Assembly (NCBI GenBank): GCA_950295325.1
Contig: OX485809.1
Location: 22,384,001-22,448,000 of the forward strand
Origin: Polytrichum commune
Taxonomy: Eukaryota; Streptophyta; Polytrichopsida; Polytrichales; Polytrichaceae
Length of the DNA stretch: 64,000 bases
Direction of reading: 5' to 3'
Made by a program: the position numbers and the translations under genes. This document shows, one piece after another, positions 33,701 to 44,912 of this stretch (its first letter is position 1; each line of letters begins with the position of its first letter). The notes under the pieces were generated by a model. It made no database searches, was not told where the DNA came from, and worked only from the letters and a program-made list of their open reading frames with translations.

Positions 33701-36700
33701 GATGATGTATCCAATTTTTTTAACATTTGGCTTTGCAGGTATAGGGTGGTGGACAATCTTGCTGGAGCTGATATATCTGTTGGAGAGGAGGAGCCAAAAA
33801 ACAGACCTGCTCCTTTGGCTGCCCCACCCCAAAGTGTGCTAGCCCATGATGCTCTGGTAAGTAGAAATTTTGAATTTTTAGAATAAAGTATTCCTTACAG
33901 TGTCAGGGTTGAGTTTCAGCAAAAAGCCCAATTACTGTTTTTTCTTAACCTGTGGCTCAAAGGCACTTAAGTTCGTCCATGAGTATTGCTCTACCTATTA
34001 ATTTGTGTAGTAACCTGTAGGGCCTGATCATTTACAACATTCTTGTTAACTTGACGCATTGTTTCTTTTTACTCTATATGGAGACACTTTGTTGATTTCT
34101 TTTCAAGTGTTTACCTATTAACCATGAACGAAGGATCCTCTATTCTTTGAATTCTTGAGCCCATACCATGAAGGTTAATGAATACCACAGTATATGCTAG
34201 GGTGATATCATGATGGTGGTACTTTTTTGCTATAGGAGGGTGTTCATTCAGCATGAAAATGTATGTTGTCTTATGCTCTAAGTGCCGAGTGAAGATGCAC
34301 AATGTAGAAAGCTCTGTGCAGTAAGGAATGCAAACCTAGAATTAACCCTTAAAGGTTCGAGAGGCCCATTTTTGGGCCTGAAGTTGTCATATGGAGGGTT
34401 TAAGATTACTTCTTGATTTTTTAAGCTAAAGGTGTCAAAAGTAACCTTATCTTAATTTAGCCCACTCATCATATGCATATATCGTAGAATGAATCATTCG
34501 GAGATTTGAGCTTGTATAAATGACTCAAATACATTCCACTTATAAGTAAACACTGTTGTCACATATGACTTTATTTTCACTTTCTCTTTTTAGTGGGTGT
34601 GTGCAAAATTGTCATGTATCCCATAATAAACATCCCCCAGTCCTTCAAGGATATTGTCCCAAGTCCAGCTAAAGGAGATGTGTATGTGTGGTTCAGACTT
34701 CTCTGGGAGTGGAAGAATATGGATTCCAGCCGACACTTGGAGAAGTCCCATCCTTCAGGTTACCGAGTACTCTTCCGAACTTACCCATGGTTGCTGATAT
34801 CAGCTGGAGTGGTAAGATAGTCTCCTACCTGCTGTCACTCTTTTCTAATATCCGAAATAATAGGCCAAAAGATGCAGTTCTTCAGTGTCCAGCAGGTATT
34901 AAGATTCAAGGTATATAATTCTGTTTGTTCCTACTCCCATTGATCACGTTCTGTCATTGTCCATAAAATTGCTGTCTAAGACAAGGCTTCAAATTTAAGG
35001 GGGCTAAGAGACACAATCAACATGCTTCTGCGTCAATAGATTCATACTAAGGTGATGGGACTTATTTGGTATCATTTTGCTGTTTGCTGCCTTATACTAC
35101 ATGGAATTCATGAGGTTGAAATTCCTGTGTTTGCAAATGTATCTGCAGAAACCAGGATTAATCTCAAATTTTTTTGGAGCTAATCTCAAAATATTATGAA
35201 TTATCAAAGTCAACTGACAGGGAGCCATAAGGAGGCCACATAGGTGCCCTCAATTATGTCAACTATTGAGCCTAGAATGGTTAAGGGTTTAGGGTCAATA
35301 GTTGACATAATTGAGTATTGACTATAGTTGACATAATTGACTATTGACAACCCTTCAATAATTGAGTCCAGTCTCTTTTAAAAACATATCTTTTTAGTGT
35401 CCATTCTTAGGTCTGCACCTAACCACCCACCACTCAAATATAGGTGTCCGATTAAGATAAGTAAGAAAATTAGGCCTGCTTACCTTACATCTGTTAATTT
35501 GAAGGGTTGTCAATGACAGGCTCTTCTCATCGATTTGACTCAATGTCAATTGCCCCATCTGCTGGACACCGAAGAACTGCATCTTTTGGCGACAGCTCTG
35601 CTGTTGGGACCCCAACCAAGAGTGATACAGCATCACTGGATGGTGGGTTACCTCAACTTCTCTATATTTATCTTGTCAGCAATACATCTGACAACTTGTT
35701 GACATATGTTTTTAATCTTTGCTCTTTGTGAAATTTTGATTCTTAAGAATTATTTAACTCCTAAAAATGCTGCTGGGGCCAGTGATTCCACAAGGAGCCT
35801 CTATGTTTCCTTTTTACCCTCCTACCTGAAATACTTGATTCTGAACCGTGGATATCACTTGTGCAAGGTAGAGAGATTGTGGAGCTAAGTGCTTGGCTAA
35901 TATTTTTTTTAAAGCAGGGTCACTGCGTGGGATTGAGGAATCTGTATCACCTGCTCCTCGTATTCGCAGCAGATCCAGTTTACCCATTCCTTTGGTTGAA
36001 AGTCGCAACTCTTCAGGTGGTGAGTTATTTGAACCACCTTCACTGATTTGTGTCAAATTGGCAAATTTCATGATATGGATGGGTCCTATTTATTGTCGCT
36101 AGTGGGCATGTTGTGTGATTTTCATGAGAAGGATGTAAGTTATCTTTTTGTTCATGTCTTTCTAAGATTGATATACTTGGAACTTAGGTTTGAAACATTG
36201 GCAACAAGGAAGCTGTACTGAATTAAGTAATTTGAGAGAAGATAATACTGATACTCAGATTGTTTGTTGATACAGTCTCCAACTTAGACAAGTGTGAGGT
36301 TCTTTTCCACTGTTGTTAAGATGCATAAATTCCCAGTATGAGAGAGTTAGCAAATTTAAGATGTACTGTTCAGAACTTGCAGGAGGCTGTTTTCTTTGGA
36401 TAAGGTATGCAGGTGTTATACGAATAGTTTTTTGTGTTCTCCATCTTCTACTAATCAGGTTTTTGTCGCAAAATTTGTGTTGCATTAGCAAATCTATTTT
36501 GAAGCATCAGCAAAAGCTAGGTTGAAAATTGGACCCCTGCTTATCTAATTATGTCTGTTCTTAGGTCACACCTGAGCAGACACCATTCAAATATAGGTGT
36601 CCAATAAAGTGAAAAGACCAAAGTAGGCCTGAGTACCTTATGTGATATGCTTTAACCTTATCAAAACTGCAGAATTTTCAAGTGAGTTGCCAGTACTTTT

Positions 36701-39700
36701 AAGAAAGGAGACAACAAATCAACCTTCACTTTCTCCTCAACTGCCAGCTATTATTACCAAAACTAATATTATTAAAGCTGCTGCTCCTCCTCCACCTCCA
36801 CCACCACCACCGCCACCTCCGCCACCACCTCGACTGCCTCCACCGCCAGCTCCTCAAGTTTCTATTGAACCGATGCGATCCTCTCCTGTAAATCAGAAGG
36901 AAATCCATGCAGCTTCAAGGTCAGGTCCAAGTAAGCAAGCAGAAGGGGGTAGCTCACCATCAATCTTGCCCCCAGTAGGTGAGCCAAAAAGATTTCTGCT
37001 TGTGTCTGAAAAAAATGGTGTTGTCGCCTGTGCGGTCCCTTATTTGCAATATACAAATGGTTTTATGCTCGAGGTTTCGTTGGGCAGAGAAGGTTGATTT
37101 TTGTATTGGTTTGTTCTTCTTGATTTTGGGTCTGGTAATAAACTTCATAGCAAATTTCTTACTATCACTGTACAATAAATTGCATGTCTTAGTTGTGTTT
37201 TACTTTTGTCAAGTGACAGCTGTAAACTAGTGTCCATTGAAGTGCAGGAATCTATTTGTAAGATGGGAAGAGTATTAAACTTGTGTTATAAAGAGATTTC
37301 TTAATTTATTTGGGGATGGGTTGTGCAGATAATACGCGTGCAGCACTAATGGCATCTATTCGTAATCCTGGCATTCAGCTTCGCAAGGTACTCCCTGTTG
37401 GTTTATAAGGTGGCTCAAGTTAACAGTATTTATCTCTCACAATCACCTCAAGTAGATTCTCTTGCATTTGTGCAACTTAGTGACTTATGGTTCAAGCTTG
37501 TTGCTACCAGCAATTTTACAAATATGCTAAGTTATCTCATGTTTCAAGTAAGGTAAGAGTCTACTAGTATACAGACTATTGTGTTTCATTCTGCTTTTGC
37601 AATCATCAAATTTAGTAACATTAATTTTTCTTTTGGTGGGAATTCGAATGTGCTTCTAGTATCCATACTCTTGCAATTAATTGTAATCACTGAAGGTTCG
37701 ATTTGACAATTTGTCTGCTAAATAAACATCATTACTCTATTTTTCATCAAATACCAAAGTTGCATATCAGTGAAGTATCCCATGTGGATGGACTCCTAAA
37801 TTGGGTTTTTTCTCTTTATGTCTTCTGTTGCGGTTTGTAGACAGGTGCTGGAGAGAGTCCAACGCCATCTGCAGAGAAAGTTGTTGGACAAACTGGAGAG
37901 CATAGTGGTGGCAAAAGTGCTAAGGTCCTGCGCAATCCTCATTTAAAGTGCAATCAAATACATTTGAGCACCGTGCTAAAGAATCAGAATGATTAGAGTT
38001 ATCCTCAAATTCAACTGGAGTTTTGGGTGCATTCATGGAGATGGTGTGGAGAACATATGCAGAACATATGATATTGGTTTTTTGGGGACCGAACTCAGTT
38101 TAGCATGCTAAAATGAGTTTGGCCCTCGATGAACTGATGTATAATGTTCTTTGTTCAAACCTCCACACTGACTCCAAGCATGAACCTAGAACTTACCGAA
38201 CATGGAAAGCATTGTATACAAAACAACCAACTCCCGAAAAAGCTCTGGTTGAATTAAAGGATAACTCTATTGATGGCAATATCAGAAGTGATGTTGGTCA
38301 AGTTGCCAAACGCTCATGAGCTATTTCAGTTCTTAAGTATCTAGCTGTGTTGCAGGTTGACAACCTTGTGTGAGACCTACTAGGGCGCATATTACTGATG
38401 ATACTGTGATGATGGCAGCCTATCGATGTTCTTGCAGAGATGGCGACCACTCTCAAAATGCGAAGGCTGTCTATGCGAGGTGCCACCCATGATAAAGACC
38501 AGGTGTTCATCACAATCAACTGTTCTAACATTTCATTTGATGTTCAGAATCCTCCCTATACAGTAATATTATCTTCAACTCAATGGGACTTTTTGTTGGA
38601 AGTTAGTCCCCTATGATTTCCATTGATTGTTTTCTATACAAAATCAATTGTTTCTCTTCACTTGTGGTGCATGCTTGGAGGTCATGTTTGAATTTGAATG
38701 AAGAGCAACCTATTTTGGTTCATTGAGGGCCAAACTCATTATAGCACATTGGCATGCTTATGAACCAATATAGAATGTTCTTTGTTAAAAAATTCACAGT
38801 ACCTCCAAGCATGCACCAGAATATTACCAGATTTGGAAAGTATAGTATGCGAAACAACCAATTCCCAACCAAAAGTCCCATTGAGTTAAAAACTCTAATA
38901 GATGGACCATTTCTTTTTCATTTGCTAAAAATCTTTCCTATCCAACAGTTTTTATTTATTTATTTAATTTTAAAATTAATATTAAGAATATAAACTAAAT
39001 AAACTAAATAAATAAATATTAGTTGGTGTTGGATAGTCCATTTAGTCCAAATAGGATGATTGGTGCACACATGTATACAACATGGTGCCCAACATATTGT
39101 GTAGATTTTATGGTTGATCAGCTACTTCATTCTGCTTGTGATCATCAAGTGGTTGGTCCACAACTTCCATTTGTCTGATTCTCCACTCTGCAACCGTGAT
39201 ATATTTTTAAGTTGAACATCATCCGCTGAGTGGTGCAGGTGCCAGTGAAATTAACACCACCATCCACTAGAATTGATGAGATGGATGCTGCAAGCGTTTC
39301 AAGTGAATCCAACAGGTATGGCATCTGTTTTCTCACTACACTAGAACTATTTTAAGCATATGCACACTGAAGGGTCGTGGTTGTGGATGTGGTTAACCAT
39401 ACAATCAACCACAACTAGGGATTTCTTTAATTCACTTGTCTTGTGCAAATCCTTGTGGTTGTGGTTGTGGTTGATGGTGGGGTCATTTTTTTTATCATAA
39501 TCTATCATTGGTTTAGGTCTTGGGCTCATGAGGAAATTAATGAGATTATTATAATTGTTGGCTTTGGATTGCAGTGTTAAAGTGGTTGTCTCCTAACTTT
39601 CTCCCAGGTCCTTGGCCTTGAAGCTCCCTAGTGATGCCACATGAGCATGAACAACCACACCCAAGGGTGGTGAACCATGTGGAGTAGGGGGGTTGATAGG

Positions 39701-40281
39701 GTAAGGGTGGTCATGGGGGTGGTTAGCGTTTATTATGCCTTTTACAAGGAAAGAGAATAAAAGAAAGTAAACCACTACCACAACCACCCCTAGTGTAAAT
39801 GACCCTTGAGGATTCTATTAGTTATCCTTCAGGATGTGGTGACCTGTGCTTGTGCAAATTTGATGTGAAAGTGTACAACGCTTCTTAACTTAAGTTTCTC
39901 TTGTGTGGCAATGATGCGAATCTGGAACCTATTTGGCTCCAACAGTACACGAATCACACTTCCGGTAAGTCTCCATGAGTATGTTGTTCCTTTGTGTAAT
40001 TTTGCAGTGTGTCATCACTCTCAAATTTGAATATGCTGACATTTAGTTTATGTGGGCTTCATGTAAGTTCCACTGTGCCCTTTTGATTGTGACAATGATG
40101 TGCATTTGAGCTCTTGTTACTGTTTCAACTGTTTTGAAAAGTCAGTAGATAGTTCTTGCAGGATGATCATTCATAGGCAAAGCCTCTAAATTTTCCTATG
40201 TGCTTGTAGATCAAGAATCTTCATGCTTACATTGCTTGCAAGAATCAAGAGGTGAGCGATGACGACGACTGGGAAGAGTAG
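30728..40281 (+). CDS. WASHC1: WASH complex subunit 1 homologue (Arp2/3 activator), 16 coding exons
   Basis: Nucleates branched actin on endosomes through Arp2/3 in other eukaryotes. Exons with GT-AG borders and consistent phase: 30728-30838, 32356-32412, 32749-32913, 33123-33206, 33444-33526, 33739-33856, 34697-34811, 35520-35642, 35918-36016, 36673-36978, 37329-37387, 37841-37924, 38419-38502, 39239-39315, 39895-39964, 40210-40281. About 568 residues, against roughly 465 in animals. Visible are the N-terminal helix QMCQSLLDLYDAADNVFNTI (residues 15-34), LYSSAKYP (71-78), YGFQPTLGEVPSF and LPSTLPNLP (214-236), about 15 consecutive prolines (357-371), WH2-like RAALMASIRNPG (424-435), connector LAEMATTLKMRRLSMRG, and acidic DDDDWEE at the end. 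Start chosen as the ATG just before the conserved helix. Exon 15 is least certain, exon 9 could end 3 bp later, and exon 12 has a weak GTCCTG donor. No frameshift or internal stop is seen, so the gene looks intact. The family call is firm from motif order. Confidence 0.88.
30815..32275 (+). repeat. Tandem array of about 212 bp in intron 1, duplicating the exon 1 splice junction
   Basis: The exon 1 end GTGCCCGG followed by the donor GTACTT recurs with spacing near 212 bp at 31043, 31255, 31467 and, decayed, at 31643, about 31851 and 32066. Each unit also carries an acceptor-like CTCACATTACAG (ending near 30954 and 31379, with CACATCAGAG variants) followed by AAGAGGGTGTGAAGAA. Divergence increases toward the 3' end. 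The whole array sits between exon 1 and exon 2 and accounts for nearly all of the 1.5 kb intron. Confidence 0.85.
34350..34480. repeat. Dispersed repeat in intron 6 (second copy at 42548-42685)
   Basis: Shares GAGGCCCATTTTTGGGCCT-like, TATGGAGGGTTTAAG, GGTGTCAAAAGT and AGCCCACTCATCATATGCAT-like blocks in the same order with 42548-42685. The GGCCCA-TGGGCC centre forms a small hairpin. Confidence 0.65.
35394..35490. repeat. Dispersed repeat just before the exon 8 acceptor
   Basis: CACTCAAATATAGGTGTCC and flanking sequence recur at 36552-36645 (just before the exon 10 acceptor) and at 44745-44830 (intergenic). Each copy ends with GCCTGCTTACCTTA-like sequence. Confidence 0.7.
36552..36645. repeat. 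Dispersed repeat just before the exon 10 acceptor
   Basis: Second copy of the repeat at 35394-35490 (ATTCAAATATAGGTGTCC, then AAGTAGGCCTGAGTACCTTA). It lies about 28 bp upstream of the exon 10 acceptor at 36673. Confidence 0.7.
36777..36870 (+). other. Proline-rich tract of the WASH homologue
   Basis: CCN codons, mainly CCA and CCT, encode about 15 consecutive prolines, then RLPPPPAP. Such tracts bind profilin-actin and SH3 domains in WASP-family proteins. The microsatellite-like DNA is likely to vary in length between individuals. The open frame on the opposite strand here is a shadow. Confidence 0.85.
38078..38275. repeat. Direct repeat in intron 12, left of exon 13
   Basis: About 200 bp shared, with divergence, with 38712-38905 in intron 13. 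Common blocks are TATAATGTTCTTTGTT, CTCCAAGCATG, TGGAAAG and AAACAACCAA. The two copies flank exon 13. The 68-codon open frame inside is not coding. Confidence 0.7.
38712..38905. repeat. Direct repeat in intron 13, right of exon 13
   Basis: Partner of 38078-38275 in the same orientation (TATAGAATGTTCTTTGTTAA, CCTCCAAGCATGCACC and so on). Confidence 0.7.
39372..39805. mobile_element. Possible MITE in intron 14
   Basis: The left edge GGGTCGTGGTTGTGG is mirrored on the right by CCACAACCACCCCTAGTG...GACCC, as if the left arm had lost 14 bp. The interior has several copies of GTGGTTGTGG. No target duplication could be confirmed, so this may be only a repetitive GTGG tract with a chance inverted match. 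Confidence 0.4.
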
Positions 40282-40500
40282 TTGCATTTTTCTATTGAAG
40301 AACCTTGGAGTGTGCAAATGCATTGTGTAATTGTTCCATAGTATCCTGCAATTGTTCTGCAGTTTTTACACAGTTTCACTCTGCGTTGGGGTTTGACCAA
40401 AACAAAGACATCTGTTAGGATTACGCTGTAGATGTCATGGAAGGTTATGGCAATAAAGTTTTAGACTTCAGAAGTGGAACATTTCCGTTTACTGAATCTC
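40282..40500 (+). terminator. 3' untranslated region and poly(A) signal of the WASH gene
   Basis: AATAAA occurs at 40452-40457, about 170 bp after the stop codon, a usual distance for plant genes. T-rich stretches follow. The actual cleavage site cannot be placed. Confidence 0.55.
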
Positions 40501-40871
40501 TAATGTATACTGGCCAAGGTCATCTCAGTTTGCTTGCAATAACAGGTTGGGCAGAGGACACAATTGAAACGTCTGTGTGCTGGTAGTCTGGTTCATAGCT
40601 TTGCTGAATAAACAGTTGTAACCAAAGACCAACAAATGTATCTGAATTAGTTTGGGCCACACTATTCATTTGTGGCCCACAATAATTAGACAACACCACA
40701 CTAATTACCTTGGGCCACATAATTTTTCTACTGACATCTTTTCTCAGAAAACAAAGAAACAAAGATAGGTGATTCCAATGTTGCCACCGAAGTGAATCAT
40801 GGTGAATCAATGTTGCTTCATTTTCGAGGTGGTCTAAGTCTGTGTAATCCAGAAACAGGCTTTATGAGAAA

Positions 40872-41188
40872 TAAGGTAGAGGGGCCCTTTCCCGCTCGAA
40901 TTTCAGATTGGCATGTTCATTGGGGAGTTATTAAGGGGGAATCAATCTTGGAAGATGTGCAAAGTGCATTGGAAATTGGACCAATTGGAATAATTAATTT
41001 TGGATTAATATTGAATTAGTTATGAATTTTGGAAGGAGAACTCATAGGGGTACCCAAAACCACTCACCCCAAAAATGTACACCATGATTACATAGAAATT
41101 TGAGGTTGGAAGCTATAATGTACCTCTTGTTTGGATAGGTCTAGTGAGCGGTTTAAGGACCCGAGCAGGAAAGGGCCCCTCTACCTTA
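40872..41188. mobile_element. Inverted-repeat element of about 320 bp
   Basis: 27 bp arms at 40872-40898 and 41162-41188 (outer part TAAGGTAGAGGGGCCC, mirrored as GGGCCCCTCTACCTTA) match almost perfectly. It is a probable MITE lying 0.6 kb downstream of the WASH stop. A target duplication is not clear. The 75-codon open frame at 40792 crosses the left arm and is not coding. Confidence 0.55.
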
Positions 41189-41189
41189 G

Positions 41190-42065
41190 AAGGCCTCAAG
41201 AATAAGAAGACCTCAAAGATAATTGCCACCTTTCAAAAGTGAACACCTTGAACAGGCACAGTCAAGCTGGATGGCACCTATCTCCTCGAGGGCGAGCCTC
41301 TAAGTTCCGACATGATTGGTTGCAAATATCATGTTCACCCAGATAACCCCCTATGATTGAGTGGACCATAGGTGGAAATCAAGTTCTAGGAAGGTCATCC
41401 ATTTGGGTATTATTGTGGCCTTAAGGCGGCTCGACCTCGGAGTTCCCATGGGATTTGGATTTAGGCCTTGGGTTTAAACCACCCTTCAATATTGGACCAA
41501 CTACCATGGGCCACATGATTTACCTATGATTGAACTTAGATTAATGGGTTCTCTAAGTCATATGTAGACACACATACATATGCCATATATATGTGGCATG
41601 GATAATATGGCACATTATCTATGCCAACATTCTTTAGTTATTTATAACAATACACTGCATCTAATTTAGAGAGTATGAATATCAATGTGGCCCATGGTAA
41701 ATATATGGCATATTAATTTTAATGTCACACTACATCAGATATTTAGTGTATTGAAATAAGGATTTGTATGCTGCCACCAGTAATTTGTACTACAAAGTAC
41801 GATTTGAAGACTTGAATCATGGCAAATGTTTTAGATGATCATAGATTTGGCAAGAGATAAGATTTTATACCTCCAAATAATATTTTATACCTGACCAAAA
41901 TCACTACTGAAATAAGAGGTTGAAATTATACGATTGGCTCACTTGAGTTGCTCACACTAGGTTGAAGTTTTGCGCAACTCAAATAAGCCAGTCTTTTCTA
42001 GCGTGACATCTCAAGTTTCAGCAAATTGCTGACATTATTTAGTCTCCTTATCCTCCCATTAAATT
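41190..42065. other. Intergenic DNA, no gene recognised
   Basis: AT-rich sequence. Nothing with terminal repeats or coding potential was seen. Confidence 0.4.
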
Positions 42066-42067
42066 CT

Positions 42068-42490
42068 GATGGACTCTTCCTTGCTCAAGAATATCATGTT
42101 CTAAATTGTAGTGTGGAAGTGGGTCATGGTTGTGGTGGATTGTTTTATGAGATAAATTGCGGGTTGTTCTGCAACATGGTTGGAACACTTTCCTTGCCCT
42201 AACAAGCTGATGGACTCTTCATTGCTCAAGAATATCATGTTCTAAATTATAGTGTGAAAGTGGGTCATGGTTGTGGTGGATTGTTTGATGAGATAAATTG
42301 CAGGTTGTTTTGCAGCGTGGTTGGAATAATAAAACACTTTCCTTGCCCTAACAAGCTAATGGACTCTTTATTGCTCAAGAATACCATGTTCTAAATTGTA
42401 GTGTGGATGTGGATCATGGTTGTAGTAGATTGTTTGATGAGATAAATTGCAGGTTGTTCTGCAACATGGTTGGAATAACAAAACACTTGC
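42068..42490. repeat. Tandem triplication of about 145 bp
   Basis: Units beginning GATGGACTCTTCCTTGCTC at 42068, 42209 and (AATGGACTC) 42359, of 141 and 150 bp and a partial third, sharing GAATATCATGTTCTAAATTG and GTGGGTCATGGTTGTGGTGG. No coding potential. Confidence 0.85.
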
Positions 42491-42906
42491 ATCCACAAGT
42501 TGAGGGCATGTTCTTCTAGGGAAAGTCTTATGATACTAGGTGTTCTGATATAAATCCTTCAAGGTCCAAGAGGCCCATTATGGGCCTCATGGTATGGAGG
42601 ATTTAAGTATACTTCATAATATTTGAAGCCTTACAAGGGTCAAAAGTGCCCTTACACAAAATTAGTCCATTTATCATGTGCATTACTCCAATTGGAACAT
42701 GAATATGTGTAGAGTGGTATATTTTCAGTCCCTTCTTTTATAATAGGTTGTGGTGAATATGAACTCAACACCATAGACCTTTTTTAAAGATTAAATTAAA
42801 TTAAATTAATTTTTTTTGTTTGTTCTTGTTTCCGATACTTGTTAGGGGTTTGTATCCTTGGTCCTTTGAGAGCTATTTTTTTTTTTTGCTCTGATTTGAA
42901 GGAGGA

Positions 42907-43126
42907 TAATGCTATGAAGCCCGCTTGGCATCCATAGTAGGTTGCTAAGATTTGAGAGAGGAGACAAATTCCCTTATTACATGTTCTAAGTACCAATCAT
43001 TTGTAGCAGTTTGAAATAATGCTATGAAGCCCGCTTGGCATCCATAGTAGGTTGCTAAGATTTGAGAGAGGAGACAAATTCCCTTATTACACGTTCTAAG
43101 TACCAATCATTTGTAGCAGTTTGAAC
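42907..43126. repeat. Recent 110 bp tandem duplication
   Basis: Two adjacent 110 bp copies (42907-43016 and 43017-43126) starting AATGCTATGAAGCCCGCTTG differ at essentially one base (ATGTTCTAAG against ACGTTCTAAG). The near identity marks it as very recent, or as an assembly duplication. Confidence 0.9.
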
Positions 43127-43129
43127 AAC

Positions 43130-44740
43130 AATCCAAACCAAACATACTAAAATATTACATTCTACTGCAATTTGAGAGACACCCATCATTTAGTCAATGA
43201 GCTTTGGGGTTTTAGGTTTAGGGCCTATGTGTATGCCTTGGATAACATCATCACTTATGATTGTGGTTGTGGCTAAATTATATATCAACACCTTTGACTG
43301 CTAGTGTCCACAATTGTTATAAGGTCAAGTTAAGGTAGATGAGGCTAATGCAATTAGCTTTCTTAGTTGGACACCTATTTTTGGTTCCTAATCGGCAGTG
43401 CAATTGCCCTAATTTGGTGGATGAGTAATACATGTTGATTTAGCTGCCACCTTGATGATATTTGGGTTAGTCACCTTCACAAATCAAACTACACCCATCA
43501 TCCTCCATAATTAGGAGTGCTACCCATTGAGCCGTAACACGCTTGATTTTTGTGGGCGAGTTGGGAAAATTAGGGAGCAACATTTTACCTTACATGTGAC
43601 CACTTTAGAGATATGTGACAATCAATGTGGCTATTAAACTTGGTTTCATTGGCAAATGACCCATGTAGAATTTGCTAGTGATGTCATCCACTCACACAAC
43701 ATTGAACGATGGAAGAGTTCTCCCCCATAACACTAGATTGGAAGTAGAGAATATTTGATTCCAAAGCCTAGATCAACACCTCTACTCCGATTTCAACGAT
43801 TTCAAATTCTTTAGTCTTGATTCGCAATTGCTAACTTGCTCAAGCTTCTAATGCTCGAATCCATTGGCTACATGATTCCATAGGGCTAGAGGTGACCACA
43901 TTAACCTCATTTGCCTTAGTAGCAAATGAAATATCATTGATTGGCTGGCAAGCTTGGCTTGTTTTTGTATAGTGTTGTATTAAGGTAGATGGGTCTTAAA
44001 TGGTTACTTTTTCCCAACTAGCCCACTTCTTCTAGGATATGAAACACGTAGTTAGTATGAGATGGTTGGCGAATCCAAAATTGAGGCCTATTCACTTTCC
44101 TCATGATTTGTAGAGCTCATATGTATATCTTACTCATTAAAGGCTTTGTGATGCTGCACCCAACCATTGATGATTGTATATGATTGAGGTAGCTGCAAAT
44201 ATAACCAAACAATATTGGTTTGTGATGGTATTGTATTGTCAAATATGTATTAATTTTGATTTGGATACTGAGACTATTTGCAAAGTTGTTTATTTGTAAA
44301 TTGGCATGTACTTTTTGGGGGAGGAGGGGGGGGGGGTTATATTTTATGATATTACCTAATATGAACTCAAATGAAGGAATTTAGAGGTAAAACAATTGTT
44401 TAAGAGTGATAGGGTTCCAAGTCAAATCAAAGACCACAAAAAAAAATCAATCTAATCACTCTAAAATTTAAAATGTATGTGTATAGAACATGTCCAAAAG
44501 CGGTGGTTGAAACATCAATAATTGAGCACTTTGGAGTTCATCACAAAGGGCATAAGCCATCTCCGTCTCTAGATTGTCAATGAAATTATCAAAGCAAAGA
44601 TTCTCGTGGTCATTAAACAATCATATAGGTTCTTTGGGTTATGTTGTTCATTGAACCTAGAATGGGCAACAAACTTTGAACACATAATCTAGTCTATTTG
44701 AAACTGTATATTTTATTTTGGTTTGGTGGGGAGGGAAGGG
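43130..44740. other. Intergenic DNA, no gene recognised
   Basis: Contains a weak match to repeat R2 (GGTCTTAAATGGTTAC near 43992) and a G-run at about 44320-44336. No gene seen. Confidence 0.4.
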
Positions 44741-44744
44741 TTAT

Positions 44745-44830
44745 TTATTCTTGGCCACACCTAACCACATACCACTCAAATATAGGTGTTCAATTAAAAA
44801 AAGTAACCGAATAAGGTTTGTCTACCCTAG
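44745..44830. repeat. Intergenic copy of the repeat found in WASH introns 7 and 9
   Basis: ACCACTCAAATATAGGTGTTC and flanks match 35394-35490 and 36552-36645. Confidence 0.65.
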
Positions 44831-44912
44831 GCCTTTCTATGGCGAACTCTACAAGAAGCTGAACAATACATGAAAGATACTTTGCATGATGTGGCTCCTG
44901 TAGACATATATA

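Larger units (their letters stand above)
37329..40281 (+). other. WH2-connector-acidic (VCA) module of the WASH homologue, exons 11-16
   Basis: Exon 11 encodes NTRAALMASIRNPGIQLRK, the actin-binding WH2 helix followed by a short LRK in place of the longer LKK/LRS stretch. Exon 13 encodes PIDVLAEMATTLKMRRLSMR, which fits the amphipathic connector (animals have a similar L-x(6)-MRR). Exon 16 ends SDDDDWEE, with the conserved Trp that contacts Arp2/3 three residues from the end. Exon 15 (39895-39964) was picked because it is the only nearby open segment that restores phase between exons 14 and 16; its sequence is not conserved in my recollection. Confidence 0.75.

Noticed and set aside
34593-34696. 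Possible extra WASH exon encoding SFKDIVPSPAKGD
   Set aside because: It is in a different frame from the conserved YGFQPTLGEVP segment, with a stop at 34670-34672 in that frame, and the alignment to animal WASH needs no residues here.
36726-36908. Arg/Trp-rich minus-strand open frame
   Set aside because: Antisense shadow of the proline codon tract in exon 10.
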